From: Acridotheres tristis
Taxonomy: Eukaryota > Chordata > Aves > Passeriformes > Sturnidae
Assembly: GCA_037013685.1 (NCBI GenBank)
Contig: CM072886.1
Location: forward strand, 84,512,922-84,576,921
DNA: 64,000 bases
Direction of reading: 5' to 3'
The position numbers were made by a program, and so were the translations under genes. This document shows positions 38,960 to 53,199 of this stretch, one piece after another. Within the stretch, counting starts at the first letter, position 1. Every line of letters begins with the position of its first letter. The notes beneath the pieces were generated by a model. That model saw only the letters and a program-made list of their open reading frames with translations. It was not told the DNA's origin and ran no database searches.

Positions 38960-39961
38960 ACCATTTGGACTTGGTGCAACTCCACGTCACTGGAAAGGTG
39001 GCATCTGAGGGTGCTGAAGGAACAGGCTGATCTTACTGCAGGGCCATCCTCTATCATCTGTGTCATCTGTGAAAGGTCTGAAATGGGGATCCAGAGTTTC
39101 CCAATCCTCAAAATTAAGAAAAAAATTATCCACAAGTAGGAAAGGAGAATCATCTGCTAAATTAGTCTCACTTCAATCCTTGCAGAGATTATGTAAGAAA
39201 TCTTACATAGAAACACACAAAACCCCAAACCAAACCAAAAAACAACAAAAATAAAGAAAACTCAAGCCCAACCAGATCACCACAAAACAAAAAGCAAAAG
39301 GAGAAGGCAGCACAGATACACCAAAGCCATACCATACTTGAACAATTTAGTAGTTCACTTCAAGGAGAGCATTAGTTTGGTGAACAAGGGAAGAGCAGTG
39401 AATGGTGTTTGCATTAACTTCAACAGGGACTTTGACAGTCTTCCAGAGTACTTTATTAGAGCTTAGTGAGATTTAATCTAAAGACTTGAGCTACCAGGGG
39501 GCTGGACCGCTAGCTGGACCGCCAGCCTTTATGGGTTCTGACCAGCCATACAAAGTCCAGCTGACAGACAACCACCAGTGGCAGCTGTCTGAGGCCAAAA
39601 CTGGAGCTGATACTTATTAGGATCTTTACTGAGAAGCTGAGGGATAGAACTGAAAGCATGCTCAGCAAGGCTGCTGGTGACACCCAGCTGGGCTGGAGCA
39701 TGCAGACAATACCCTGAAACAACATGGAGGAATGGATCTCGGTGGCCAATTCAAGGGACATCCAAAAGCTAGAAAAACAGGCAGGTTAAAATCTCAAAAA
39801 TTTAGTAATTAAAAAGTACAAATTCAAAGGCCAAGTTGGATGAGGCACTGAGCAACTTGATCTAGGTGGTAGCATCCCTGCCTATAGCAGGGGCTTGGAA
39901 CTAGAATATGACCTTTGAAGTTCCTTCCAAACCATTTTATGATTCTACTATTATTATCTAT
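38960..39961 (+). mobile_element. CR1 LINE, broken copy with reverse transcriptase remnant and 3' tail
   Basis: Three blocks of one CR1 are seen in order. About 38960-39120 resembles the segment before the reverse transcriptase fingers (GCATCTGAGGGTGCTGAAGG). About 39370-39780 is the polymerase core, where LVNKGRAVNGVCINF can still be read and the FADD active-site block has decayed to AAGD (SKAAGDTQLGW). About 39825-39961 is the 3' tail, ending with a TTTATGATTCTACT-type terminus. The first two blocks are separated by an A/C-rich tract, and a deletion removed most of the C-terminal part. No protein can be made. Confidence 0.75.
39214..39300. repeat. A/C-rich low-complexity tract inside the CR1 copy
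   Basis: The sequence is made of AAACC, CAAA and AACAA words. It interrupts the CR1 between its first and second blocks and may be an A-rich insertion or an expanded repeat. Confidence 0.7.
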
Positions 39962-42082
39962 ATAGGCTAGGTACCACCATGCTAGGAAGCTGCTCTGCAG
40001 GAAGAAACCTTTGGAGCCCGAGAACAAATTCAAAATGAATCAGCAGTGTGTTCTTATGGCAAAAAAAGTCAATTGCATCTATAAATCAGCCTGGCAACCG
40101 CAGAAATAATCTCCCAAATGCATAGGCTTAATAATTGCATTTACCTACAGAGTAATGTAATAGAATTGATGATTTTTTGCAAAACCAAGTATTTTTCATC
40201 CCTTCAAAACATTAGATTATAGATTTTAAAACCCTTATGCTATAGAAGAAATAGGAGTATTAAAAACACCTTGGAAATGGCAGGAACAAAGGCTGTACTT
40301 TATCAAGAATAAAGTGAAAAGAGGAAAAATGGGTACATTCAAGTCTTTTTACTTCTGAAGGTCAAATGAATTTCTCTTCCCTGTGACAAAATCCATGATA
40401 CATTTGACACCACAGGAAAAGGTCATCTTTAAAATTACTGCTCATATAAAGAGCATTGTTTCACTTAACAACCTCTTTTACAAACACAGTTGGCACGGGA
40501 AAGAAAGCTTACTCTTTTTCAGTATAGCATACAAATACTCAGTTATTTTTATCCTTGTATCAAGTTTATCTCTGTTTATACTAGTGATCAGTCTTCAATA
40601 CGACTTTGTAGCAGACTTGACAAAGGACTTCATTGCCATTATTCAGCTAAATCTGGATTCTACACTAGATGCAGCACGTAACCAGACAAAGCTGATGTAA
40701 AGTTTGTTTTCCAGAATTTCAGTTATGAATAAACAGAAGCTGGCACAAAATAAGGGCTCATCAAAATCCTGACACAACATTTGCTATGTTTAAGCTATTA
40801 ATATAAATTTAAACCAAATGGAAAATGATTAACTGAACAGCATCTAAGGAAAGATTGATGACCTACACAAAACTGAAGTTTCAGCTTCTCAGTCTACTTA
40901 GTAATGAGGGAGAAAAACTGGCATATTGTAAGGTAACATATAAGGCATGTATAAGGTATGGATTTTTGAGCAAAATTCTAAAAAATGGAGCCAACACAAA
41001 TTGTTGTGAGCATTGTCTACAACTCCGTGTCTCTGAACTATTAATGAGGCCAATCCCATTGGTTACATCCATGTTTGAAAACAGAAGCAAGGCCAACACC
41101 ACAGTCAGGTTTCAGAACTACTTTTGCTACTGGGTTGATGTGGTTTGTTTTGTTTTTCTTTTTCACTTGCCCATGCTCTAAATAGGTTCTAGTGCTTGTT
41201 TGAATAAAGCTCATTACCATCAGAACATCAGTAAACAGGTCAGTTTGAGGATAAACAAAGCACTACCTTTCAATGCCATTAAAGCAAGTGATAAAAAGCC
41301 ATTTAAATTAGGTCAGCCCATCACCTGTGGAAAACAGGTTACTCTTCATCTTTTTCACAGTAACAGAAAGGCATCCAGTAAATTTTAACAGGCAAAAATA
41401 ATACTAAAGAATTTGAAGATGCCAATACTCTTCTTCTCAGAAGTTAATATAAGAGAAGACTATTTCATGGAGCTATGCTCATTTGATGGATTTTGAAAGG
41501 TTTTAGTATTCATCTGCTCAGTACAATTCAGCAAGTAAGTTCTGAGGAGGTGATGAGAGAAAGCAGATCATTGTAGTCTGAACAGTATGAAAACAATTCA
41601 TTAAAAGCAAACCTGCACTTCTGAAAAGTCTGAGAAATGTAGGTCAGTAAAATAAATCTATTATTCTCGCTCTGTGTAGGAAGACTACACTTTTAACTCA
41701 GAAGCAATTTTTAAATTCCTAAGTCAGTTTTTTAATTGACCATTTGAAAAAATTATCAATTATGTTTCTAAAAATGGTGGGCTTGGAATTAAGGCAGAAT
41801 AACAAATGCAGAAGTAGCTGACTACAGTTGAAAAACAAGGATGAACTTCATACACAAAGGCAGAACCTATTGGTTCATACCACCTTTCCTACAAATTAAT
41901 AGAATGCATCATTACACTTACAAAAGTAGAAGCTCTTGTGAGGTTAAAATCTCTCATCACACAGAAAAGCAATACCAAAAATGGAACAACAGTTATGCAC
42001 TCCAACTACAATTCTGTCAAAATGTTTACAGCTGCATAGAACTATTTGACTGTGTACTTGAACCTCTGATTCTCTCTATTTA

Positions 42083-42135
42083 GAATCACAGAATCATAGA
42101 CTATTTCAGGTTGGAAAGGACCTTCTCACCAAAGT
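42083..42135 (-). mobile_element. CR1 LINE 3' tail fragment
   Basis: The words AGAATCACAGAATCATAGA and TTTCAGGTTGGAAAGGACCT are the reverse complement of a CR1 3' terminus. About 50 bases survive. Confidence 0.75.
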
Positions 42136-45100
42136 ACTCTTTACTTAACCTCTAAACTTTTATTATTAGTTCTAAATATTTCAACGTAGTAAGAAAATAA
42201 CATTCCTGAATTGAAAAAATTGGGTTTTAAAAAGTTAAGCTTTGAAAGGAAGTTCTTTCAGTTAATGTAAAAAAGTTAATTGAATATACAAAGCTATTTT
42301 GGTACCTATAGCTTTCAGAAACAACTATAGTCATCGAACTTCTGAAAACAGTTTATAATTTTGCAAATCAGTGCCTAATGGTCTCTCAAATGAGTTTGTA
42401 AACATACCAAATTCTCTCAATACAGCATTTTAGAGATGGAATAAAAGATTATTTACACAATTCCTCAAATGAAAGCCCTTGAAATTACTTAAATTACACT
42501 TTTTCCTAGCCATAGTCAGACCTCTTTAGATTGACTTTTAAGAAAGTCCTGTCTTGCTTGCAGGAAGAAACTTCAGTGGGCAAGGTTCCAAAGGACCAGA
42601 TGAACAATATTTTAATCAAATAATAAAAGTTCAAACCAATTCAATGCACAGATTTTGGATTTACATTCTTTTTTTCAAAGCAATTTTTGCCACGCAAGAA
42701 AAGGAATAAATTGATCCAGGAGGGAAATGAAATATTCCCTATTAGAATATCACTATAAATATTGAAAGAGCTCAAGAGGATAGCCAAAATTTGGAAATTA
42801 AGAACACAATAAAAGTACAAAGCCTGTTGCTGTCATATAACCAGCTGAGATTCACTAGATGTCTATTCTACGACTTTGAAGTAGATTTCAAATGTCTGAG
42901 GCAACAACTTCATTTCTCTGTTGTTCTACAGGTTGAATAAAAAATTATCTAAAACCAGACATCTCATTCAAGGATTCTTCACACATTTTCATTCCCTCAA
43001 CTGCTCTAAAATTTAAAGTATACTTCCATTATGTCCAGTGAGAAATCAGAATAAGTTACTTAATATTGCCAATCCAATAACAAAAAAACAACTATACATC
43101 TTTTTACAGAACTGTTTCAATTTTTTGGAATAAATCATTAGCCTAGGTTAAATGCAACACATAAGAAAATGAATACACAGATATATAACATTCTGAAGCA
43201 AAGAGAAGCAGGTGTTTGCATGGGCATTAAATTATTGGCTGTTACAGTCCTGGCAAGTAAGTTCAAATCACTACTATTCAAACTTCTCCCTCTTAAACTG
43301 AACAGCAGAACTGCCTCTTGTGACAGGTGCAAAATAGGCAATCCTTTTTGGAAAGCAGATTTATAAACCAAAATACAGTTATTTCTTTTCCTGAAACAAC
43401 TGCAGTCTTAAATTGGGTTACTGACAGCTCAGATGCTGACAGAGAGCAAACATTCCTCTTCCAAGCCATAGCTACAATGCACACACACTCTGGGAGGGCT
43501 ACTGAGGGTGCTTGACTAAGAGAAACAACCAGCTTGAGAATACAGGCAGTATTTTCATCACTGAGTATCAGAGGCAGCATGAAGGCAATGAGCAATTCAC
43601 GAGTGAAAAGCTTTTGTTGTTAACAGCAGCAAGAGGTGATTTAAACATTGAGCTCATAAACTTTTGACATGCAGTAATTAATGGCTGAAGATGCATCAGT
43701 AAGACCTATCTGAGCCTTCTGCTATCCTTCACAGCAGCCTAGAAGGCTGAAGTGGACTAGAACCTCTGGAGCAGTTTTTTTTTTTTGGAAGATTCACAGA
43801 TGGTGACCCAGCACTCAGCTTTTTCAGCAAAGCAACACTCCTGCCGATCAGCATCCCAGAGCTATAAACTGACTCCAGTCTTTAATAACTCCCTGAAGAG
43901 CTGTGTTAGCTGGTCTTTCAACCCCAACACTACAGGACTTTTAGAGAAAAATTGAGGTCACATCAACACAGGTCTTCTAGGTGAGTATCTCTATTTCCTC
44001 AAGAAAAACAATTTGTCATGTGAAGTACAGACTGTGCAAGTTTACCATTACTCAGAAGAAACAGCTTAAAACTAAGCAATTTTAAGCTCCCTACTGGATC
44101 TAAATGGTCTTCTAAGAAATTAAAAGCTGAACTACCCAAAATCTATATTGCAGTGGAGTAGTGTCACAGTAGCAGAGATCAGGCTATTAGTGCACGATTA
44201 GCTGTCTGCAAGGGAAAGCTTTAAACACCTCCACATGTCTTCCACATGCTTTAGGTACTCAGTCTTGTGACAGGATGCAACACAGCGTGAAGGCTTCTAC
44301 CCAAAAGCAGCATCACACGCCTAAGAAACAAAGCATGCAAGCAGTCAAGAATTTCTAATTACCAAGAATTCATACATTTCCAAAATTTATTTTAAATAAC
44401 TCGGCAAGTGCCAGATGAGCTGTAAGTAGAATAGCTCACCTGATAGGACTTCTTTTAAAGTTAAAATTCTTTCTGAAAAAAATTTCATATTGTGAGCAAG
44501 CGTCTTTAAGAAATCATATGCACTAGATTAGATTATGTGGAAGTAAAACCACAGTAAGCTGTTTCATATTCTCAATGCTCACATTTTCCATCTTCCTTTA
44601 CAATGTTTCTGCATGGTTCAGAAAATCAAATTGACTTTCAAAATGTTTTTAAAGTTCTACATTGAAATGTCTAACAGCAAACTCAGAATTTACCAGGTGA
44701 GACTGAACTAAAATGGGTACTATCCTTATCAATAGGTCATTCTTCAAACGAATGTGTCAAATAATAGAATTTTCTGCAGATTATACTGTCTTCAGTCTGC
44801 ACATGTCAACACTCAAAAATGTCAGGTAGCATTTGCTTTTGAAGTATTTTGAGGAAATAAGCAAATTCTTCTTGAAAACAGTGATGAACACAGACAAAAC
44901 GGTTTCAAATTTTCTCTCTATTCTGCTATTTAATTAGAAGAGAAGAAAACTAGAAACTCAGGTGTCAGTATGAAAGAACTACAAACTTTAACGAGAACTC
45001 TTTCACTACTTGAAGGTTAGGTGAATTCACCATCACAAAACTAGTCACATATTTTTCATAGACAAAAATCTATGCAGGCTCTGAACAACCAGACGAATAA

Positions 45101-46114
45101 AACTTTTACAGGACATACTTGACGCCTTCCTTATAGGTTGTAAGAAATTATTACATCTTTCAAGCCAAGTCTCAAATGTTCAAAAATATTAAATCTCCAT
45201 AAAGCTTCTGATTATTTTTTAGGTACGTATCAAAGCCAAAAGCTAGAGTGGAATAAAATTGTTCATTAATTCTTCAAACACTTTTAGAGGTGGCAGAAAA
45301 TTACACAGGCAAATAGCCATCGTTAAGGATGAATCACTAATGGGCAATAATTTGATCTAAAGAAAAGCAGAGTCAGCTAACTAGAGAAAAAAATATTATA
45401 GAAGAGACTTCTGGAAACATTGGGTAAATTGCAGTCAATAGATTCAATCATCCTTATGTAAGTGCAGAAACCTCTTTATCCTGAAAACTTTCGACTATAG
45501 ATTAAAAAACCAACAGGGAAAATTAAAGAAATATCAAATGACTTAGAACAACATTTTTTCTCTACCTTCAGTATATGTGGAAAATATTTAAAATGATGTT
45601 TTAGAAGAAAAGCTTTGAAAAAAGCACAGGTAAAGAAAAATTCATCATACATGCTGGGGCTATAGGACACTTATCATAGAGAAGCTGGCTGAATTCTGCC
45701 CAGAGTAACAGCAGAACTTGATGAAAAATCAAATACAGGCAGATGCCAAGTTAAAAACTGCTGAAAGGATAACATATATGACTAATTGTGAAGACTGGAA
45801 GAATTGGGATATATCATTTGAAAACATACTGGGGACAATCACTTAACACACAGTGAGTTCTATTGCTGCAAGTAAAATGAAGAATAATATTGCAATTAGA
45901 ATGAAAAATGGCAAAGAATTCAAACAAGTTAACAACTTTTACTTCCCATTCCTTTAAAAGTGGCACTGCAGATAGTTTAAAGTAAAAAAGTACCACACCT
46001 CATCATGTCTAGGGAAACACCCAAATTCTAATCAAAAAAAGTCAGCAGTTTTGCAGGGCTAAACACATTTTGAAATACAGAGAAAATATCAGTTCTCCAT
46101 CCACAAAAGTCTAG

Positions 46115-46178
46115 CAACAAAAAAACCCCAAGAACAAAACAAACCCCCCCCCCCCAAGAACCACAAAACAAAAAAATC
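46115..46178. repeat. A/C-rich tract with 12-base poly-C
   Basis: AAACCCC and AACAAA words surround a run of 12 C at 46144-46155. It is low-complexity sequence in the 5' intron. Confidence 0.85.
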
Positions 46179-49100
46179 AGAACATATTTCTCTTTCTCTT
46201 TCTCTAGAAAGAAAAGATCAGATACAGAGAAAATACAGAAAAGCTAGCATTGTCAAATTTTGGGATACACGAAATTTTTGCAACGTTTCTCCCAAAAACT
46301 TGTGCTCCTTTGCATTATATCTCTAGGCAGATAAAAAGCCTACCTAGAGAGCAAAAAGGCTGTATTTATAGAGAACGGCCATATAGCTTTTAAGCATACA
46401 TTCCCACATAAGCCTGTTTGCACATCACAAAGCTGTGTGCTCAGCAGGTCACTTCTGCTGCTAACAACTGTTTTGTGCTTAATTAACGCACACAGTATTG
46501 CACTAAAGATTCTTCACATCCATCCTTCCCTTCCCCCTTAGACTCACTTGTTTTAGATGTTTTTCTTAATTGTCTTTTCAGAGATCACTGACAATACAAA
46601 TTTGAGAAATACTACACTTTTAAGTCCTTTGTTTCAATTGTTAATCCATGCAAACGTACACATGGTATAAAAAGAATAATCATGAGATTTTCTTCAACCA
46701 TGAGACCCGAAAATTTTTCCATGTAAAGTTTATTTCTAAAGTAGGCAATATCCTTATTTTGGGTTTTTCATTGAAGAGGTGAACAAGAAGAAAAGAACTC
46801 TCAGATTAAAAGTTAAAAAGACAGAATAATAAATACAGACTTCTGGAAATCCTTTAGAACTTGAGAACATTTTCAAGACTGGACAAGGCAAAAAGAAACC
46901 GATAGGGAGAAGTTGCTAGAACAGTTTGCAAACGGATATAGCAATGGCTCTTCTTCAGGACTAGAGTCCTGGATCTTTGTCCAGGTGGCATCTTGGTCTT
47001 CAGCACTGGTACTGATATCTCCACAGGAACCGAGCTTAAACTCTAGAATTCAATTTTCAGATGAGCTACAGAGGTTCATATGCTGGCCTGTGATGCCTGA
47101 CATCCCAAGGGAATTCGCAGAGGGATCAGTAGTGCCCATTTTGAACAAAGGCTTGCAAAGGCAGGTTTCACACTGAGACATTCTCACCACTGACTTCTAC
47201 TCTCCCTTTCCTTTCAGTGCCTTTTTCCCTTTGCTACTCAAGCAAGCTAACTACCCCTAACTCTGACAGGGAGCAGCTATTTCCAATTCACGCCCCTGCA
47301 AGTAGGTACCCCTTCCTACCCCATTGCCCCTACATCTGCATCTCCTAGTTTGCTACCATACCTAAAAAAAAATTAAGATAACAGGTAATGTAGAGACAGG
47401 ATAAAATACAATCTGCTACTGCTGGACTCAAGACCGTAGAAAAAGAGGAGAAGAAATTGGCAGAAGAACCCAGCTATCTAAGAAATATAAAGCAGCCCAT
47501 ATGATTCAAAAAGCCTGGGGCACACAGTATCCACCCATCCAATAAATACGTTTCTGTAATTGTAAAAGTAGAAAAATAAGGGCCAAACCACAGAGATTTT
47601 AATTGATCATGCACATACACTTCTTCCCATACTTCAACTTCATTGAAAAATATGAAGATTTACATTCAAAACAAAAAGTTCACATTTGGTCAAAAGCAGC
47701 ACTATGGAAAAGATAAATTGAATTCTAAAGAAACAAAAGTCTTATTTTGTTAACAGCTTTAAAAATCTGCACTTTTTTAAAAAAAGAACAAACTGACCAT
47801 GCTTTGAATTCATTTATGGGAGAAAATGCCAGAAAAACAAAAATCAATAAAACTTAAAAAAAGTTTTCACTTAGACCATGGAAATTATTTAAACAAGGTC
47901 CTTTTCAAAAGAAAATGCTACATTATTCTGTAATAAGTGCTTTTCAAATGTCGCTGAATTTTATTTCTTAAATATTTCTTTTTATTTCTTAGAAAGAAAA
48001 GTGGCAGATTCACTCAGACATTAAATTTCAAGACTATACTCTTAAAGCTAGTAATTCCAAAACATGATATTCATCTGGCCTAACTTGAAAATTTTCACCC
48101 TAATTAGACAAATTTAAATAAAATACCCATATCAAGATATAGAAAATACATCAGGAAGGTAAAAAAGAAAATAAAATTTAGAATATTTTATTTGTTGTGC
48201 TGTACAGTAGTCCAGAGAAATCTGAAGAGTGTGGTATACAATTTGAGGCAGAAAGCTTCTTTTGTGTAAGACTTCACTTGTTTCCCCAGTTACATATAAC
48301 TGTGGTGAATAACAATTTTCTGCATAGTTGCATGGGGAAAACAATCAGCAGAACATTCAGTATGGCAGGTATGCATCAGACTTCAGTGAATTGCTTAAAT
48401 TTCTTCAAATACTTTGGTGCTTTTTACTTTGCTTTTTCTCCCCCCAGAAACTGTCAGGCAGTTGATGAAAAAACAGTTAGTGTATTTAATTTGACATCAA
48501 ATGATTTTTGAAGATATAAAACTTGAGCCTTTTTACAATTCAAAATTAATTCCTGACTAGAAGCCAAGAAACAAACAGGACACCATAAAAAACATCAATC
48601 TGTCAGAAAATATTAAAGAAAGGAATATGATGGAACTCTTTTGTAAATTCAACTATATATTAATTGAAAATCACAGAATTTGAGAAATAAAATCACTGTT
48701 AATATTTAAATTAAATCAGAGATCAGATATTTTTTAAACATCTTCTAAAATTCTGTGCTCCAAGACATTTAAAATTACTCCTCAATTCCTTTTCTGAAAG
48801 ATTTTCATCTTCTCTGAAAGCTCTAGAAACTTTACAAGAGAGAGTAGACATGCCTTAGAAGCCAGACCATGGTTCAAGATTTATCAGCACACTATTACTG
48901 TGTTAGTAGCTGCTACTCCAACATGCCAGCCTTCTGCTCTGCCAGCAAATATCGACACAGCAACAAAGAAACTTAATCACAGAACTGACACAACTGAAAA
49001 ATAATTAAGAACAATTGTGTTTATTCAGCCACATCAGTCTCTCAGTGCAGACTCAGACCAGTCAGGTATTCTCCCCAAAAGAAGTTATTTCTACTCAAAT

Positions 49101-50154
49101 CTGTGATCTCATTAAACTCAATATTTAGTCAGCAACCACAGAAGAGGTGATTGGGCTACCATGAAAAATATCAGTGAAGATATTATTTGAGTGGCCAAAA
49201 GAGTAAAAAATTTGCTCTACTTTTTTTTTTTTTTACCCTAGATTTTTCTTCTTAGCAGCCTCTACTACTAAAGAGTATTAGGTAGCAATTTTGGATATAG
49301 TTTTTCCTCTCCCCTAAACTGATACTTGTTCCAATTATACCTTTGAGGGACTGCATTTAAGACTACATGTTAGATCTTTCGAAGTTGACTGGAAAAGGAC
49401 CCACTCAAACATGAAAAACACTTTTCCCATTTTACCACGCTGAACCTGAACTTCAGAGTTGGACTCAAAGAGTCCTTCAGAACTCAGCCTCTGAAAACTC
49501 ATCTGTGAAAACTGCTAATAGGTCTCAAGAAAGAAAAAAATCGGGATGAAAAATTAGCACAAAAGGTCAATAACAATGATTCCAAGTGCAGGACACCATT
49601 TAACACACTAAATAAAACTGCACTGGTTTAACTTTTCTGCCAAAGGAAAGGGACCTGTCATACCACATCTTTGCCTGTCCATCCCATTAAATTTTGGTTT
49701 TCCATCTTGCTTCAATCAAGCTTTCAAAAAGCATAGGAGATGCACACACAGAGGAGGCCTCACAAATACTCAGTTGTTAAACACCTCACTGCACAGCCAA
49801 TGACTACACAGTGGTAGTTTAATAAATCATCTTTTATGTCTGACAAGGATGCTTTAAGGGTAGAAACACAGAAGATAAAACTCAGCCTTTCTTAGGTCAT
49901 CATGGAAAGTTGATCTGAATTCCAGTTCACTGGACTAAATAACTCTTTTCAAGATATACTGAGAGGGTAAAGGTGAATTTAGGAAAACTAATAATGAAGT
50001 CCTTAATCCCCTTGGATACAATGCTTCCCAATACTCAGAGAGAGCCACAGTAACAGTTTAATTAGGTCTGCACTGATATCGAAAGGGATTCTTACACATA
50101 AGTCCAAAAAGATGCTGAAGGAACAGTAAAATATGGAATATGCATGTGGAGTAT

Positions 50155-50875
50155 TGACCCTGGCTGGATTCCAGGTGCCCTCCAAAGTCACTGTCCCATC
50201 CCTCCTCAGCTGGACAAGGGAAAGAAAATATAACAAAGAGTCTGTGGGTCAAGATAAAGGCAGGGAGAAATCTCTCACCATCACAGGCAAACAAGACTCA
50301 AGATAGGAAAACTAGTCCATTTTATTACCAAAGAAATCAGAGTAGGATGATAAATAAAACGAAATCTTTAGAAAACTTTCCTCCCACCCTTCCCATCTTC
50401 CGAGGCTCAACTTTACTCCCAGTTTTCTCAACCTTCTCCTCCCCCTAGCAGCACAGGGGAATAGGGAATGGGGGTTACACTCAGTTCATCACATCCTGGC
50501 TCTGCCTCTCCTTCCTCCACAAAGGGAGGATAACTCACACTTCTCCCCTGTTCCCACAAGAATCAGCCCTTGACAAACTTCTCCAACCTGAGTCCTTGCC
50601 ATGAGCTGCAGTTCTTCAGGAACTGCTCTAGCATGATTCCCTTCCATAGGCTGCAGTCCCTTGGAACACACTGGTCTAGCACGGGTTTCCTATACAGAAC
50701 CCCAGAAATTCTGCCACTATAAGGGATGAGCTCAGCCTTGGCCAATGGCAAGTCCCTCTGGGAGATGGCTGGCATTGGTTCCATCGGACACAGGGGAAGT
50801 TTCTAGCAGCTTCTCAGAGAAGACACCTCTATAACTAAGTCACTAGCAAAACCTTTCCACACAAACCCAGTGCAA
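50155..50875 (-). mobile_element. ERVL-like LTR, sense with GALNT1
   Basis: About 720 bases match, word by word, an LTR family frequent in passerine genomes. Seen on the plus strand are CCTGGCTGGATTCCAGGTGC, GAAAATATAAC, GAGTCTGTGGGTCAAGATAA, AATCAGAGTAGGATGATAA, repeated GGCTGCAGT...TTC and CTGGTCTAGCACGGG units, GGCATTGGTTCCATCGGACA, and ACACAAACCCAGTGCA. On the minus strand it begins near TGCACTGGGTTTGTG, which suggests this orientation, and an AATAAA sits at 50326-50321 in the 3' part. No internal retroviral gene was recognised. The family name is from memory of the sequence, not from a search. Confidence 0.75.
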
Positions 50876-53199
50876 TCCAGTGACAATGCACACATGCAGT
50901 CATTAAGTGCACCCTTTGCTCTGAAACACACCCAAAGCAGACAGACCTGATCAAAGCATCAAAAATTCCTGGAACACATTTTGTACTCACCTTCTCTGCA
51001 GGTTTACAGCCATCTGGATGGTCCACTAGCACTGGTGGCAAAATCCTGACACATTGCTGTAGAGCACCTGTGGCAGGAACCATAGAGCAACAGACTGGCC
51101 TAGGCCATTCTGACATGCATGTAGAAGCAGAAGAGGTATTCCACCAGCAAGGTCTCAAGGCTGTCCTAGAGGGAAAACAGAAATTCAGTTCAGTCCCTAG
51201 CTCAGTTCTGGCAGAGCTTGAGGTGGAAGGGGAAGAAAATTTCCCATTTAAGATTTCAAAATCTAAAATCCCATGCAAGGGAGAAGGAGTCAAAGACTGT
51301 TTCTAAAAAGAGGCAGTGAACTGTGCTTGTGAGGAAAACAACATATGCAGGGAAGAGTGGAGAGGTGGAACAAGTCATCAACATTTTTTAGCCTTCCAGA
51401 TGATATGATTTAAGTGGGAGGACTGCCTGTCCTCCCAAATAAGCTGTTATCTATTTCTGAGTTCTATATATGTCGTCCTCTATCCAATCATGAATACTTA
51501 GCACAACAAACTATGAATTGTTCTCAAAAAGGCAAGAAAACAACCTCCTCAAAAAACAGCACACATTCACATGAGCAGCTCCCCAGATGATCACTCTCTT
51601 GGACTAAATCTCCCTATACATATTCTAGTTCACAGACGTAGGGATTTTTACATTCTTTCATCTCTCACCCACAAGTTAAACATTAGCATTTATAATGACA
51701 GCTTTTGTAGAAAAAAGGTGCTATATCAGTAATACAGACTTGACGCTTAAGAAGCAATGTTTTTTCACTTCTAGAAAAAAAAAGTGACACCTGAAAAATG
51801 ATGCCTGAGCCTTTCCAAGTCTTATTCGTTAAAATTTTAGCAATGCTGAATGAATTCCTTCAAATCTCTGCCTTTGCCCAGTTAATACAGCAATGTCTGA
51901 AGGAAATTCTAAGCAGCTGACAAGTAAAGAATGTGTCTTAACATTCAAGAAGGATTTGTTTAATTTTTAATGCAATTGAAATTTGTCTACACTTTGGTAA
52001 TATTTGCCATATATATTCAAGTTTGTATCTTGCACTTGTCCAATTATATCTACTAAGTTACTCAAGTTTCTTGCTCTGCCTGTTTAAACTGTTACCTCTA
52101 GGTATCTGTATAGATGAAAAACTTTGTACAAGGGAGAAAAGATGCTGATACCATCTGTACTGTAAAATGACAGTATGGTTGGCAATGATAGAAAAGGTGT
52201 TTGTCAACCACTTAATTATTAATTATTATCCCAATACTGAAGCAGGTAAAATAAGTCTAATACTTGGCAGTTTCACTTTTTTTGCATACCATAGAAGGGG
52301 AAAATGTCTTGGCTTGAAGTCTGATTGTTAATAGAACTGGCTACAGATCTCCTCGAAATGATACAAATTTTTACCAAATCTGAAAAAAAACCCAAGAGTT
52401 TTAAAGGACCAGAAAAATGTGATCCAAGACATATCCAGCAGGAAACCTAACATAAATCATGTTTGTTTCTTTTCTGAACATGTTAATATAAGAGATCATG
52501 ACATAATTCTGAAGAGACCCAACCTCCTTTATGAAAGCAAATTAGCTGTTGCCTTCAAGAGGCAAAAAAGACTTCCATAATATATCTGATTAGGCTCTAC
52601 ACACTGCACTGTAACATGCAATACACATATAAAAAAAGACATATGAGTGCTGCTTATGTTAAATTAGCCTTTTGAGTAGCACTTTTCTCCACTAAAACTG
52701 AGGTGCCTTACAAACGTGGCTGGAGAGCACGATCCATTTTTACTAATGAGGAAACAGGCCTGTTACTGGCCAAGTGGCTGGAAAGTCTGGGAGCAAATTT
52801 TCTTCTATCTGCTCTAAAGTTTAAAGGGAAGTATCTCTCTCTACATCTGTCTGGTTAGATGAAGAGTCTTCCTGTAGTGATTTTGCCAATTTATATATTT
52901 CTTCAAAGAATCCTAAGGTTCAGGCTCTTTGTTCAGTGCTGTCCAGACGCTGACTAGAAATAGTCCTTAAACACAAAACCAAAAGCCAAACAGTGAGAGG
53001 AGGACACAGGGAATGGCCCATGTTGCCATTAGTAAGCAAGGCACAGTTACCAAGGGCACATGTTCACTTTCTTGTAGTGAGCTTCCACACACTTAAAAGC
53101 TTATGATTTCCCTTGATCTCTTCTTTGGGTTACAAAAATGCCAATTCAATCATTCCTTTTGCACATAGCATCTTTTCTAAATCATCAGTCATTACACTC

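Noticed and set aside
46913..47176. Possible CR1 fragment around a TGCCCATTTTGAACAAAGGC word
   Set aside because: Only one short word resembles CR1, and the flanking bases do not align by eye.
50835..51293. Minus-strand open frame of 152 codons
   Set aside because: It starts partly in the ERVL-like LTR and its peptide has no recognisable domain; Cys- and Ser-rich composition suggests chance.
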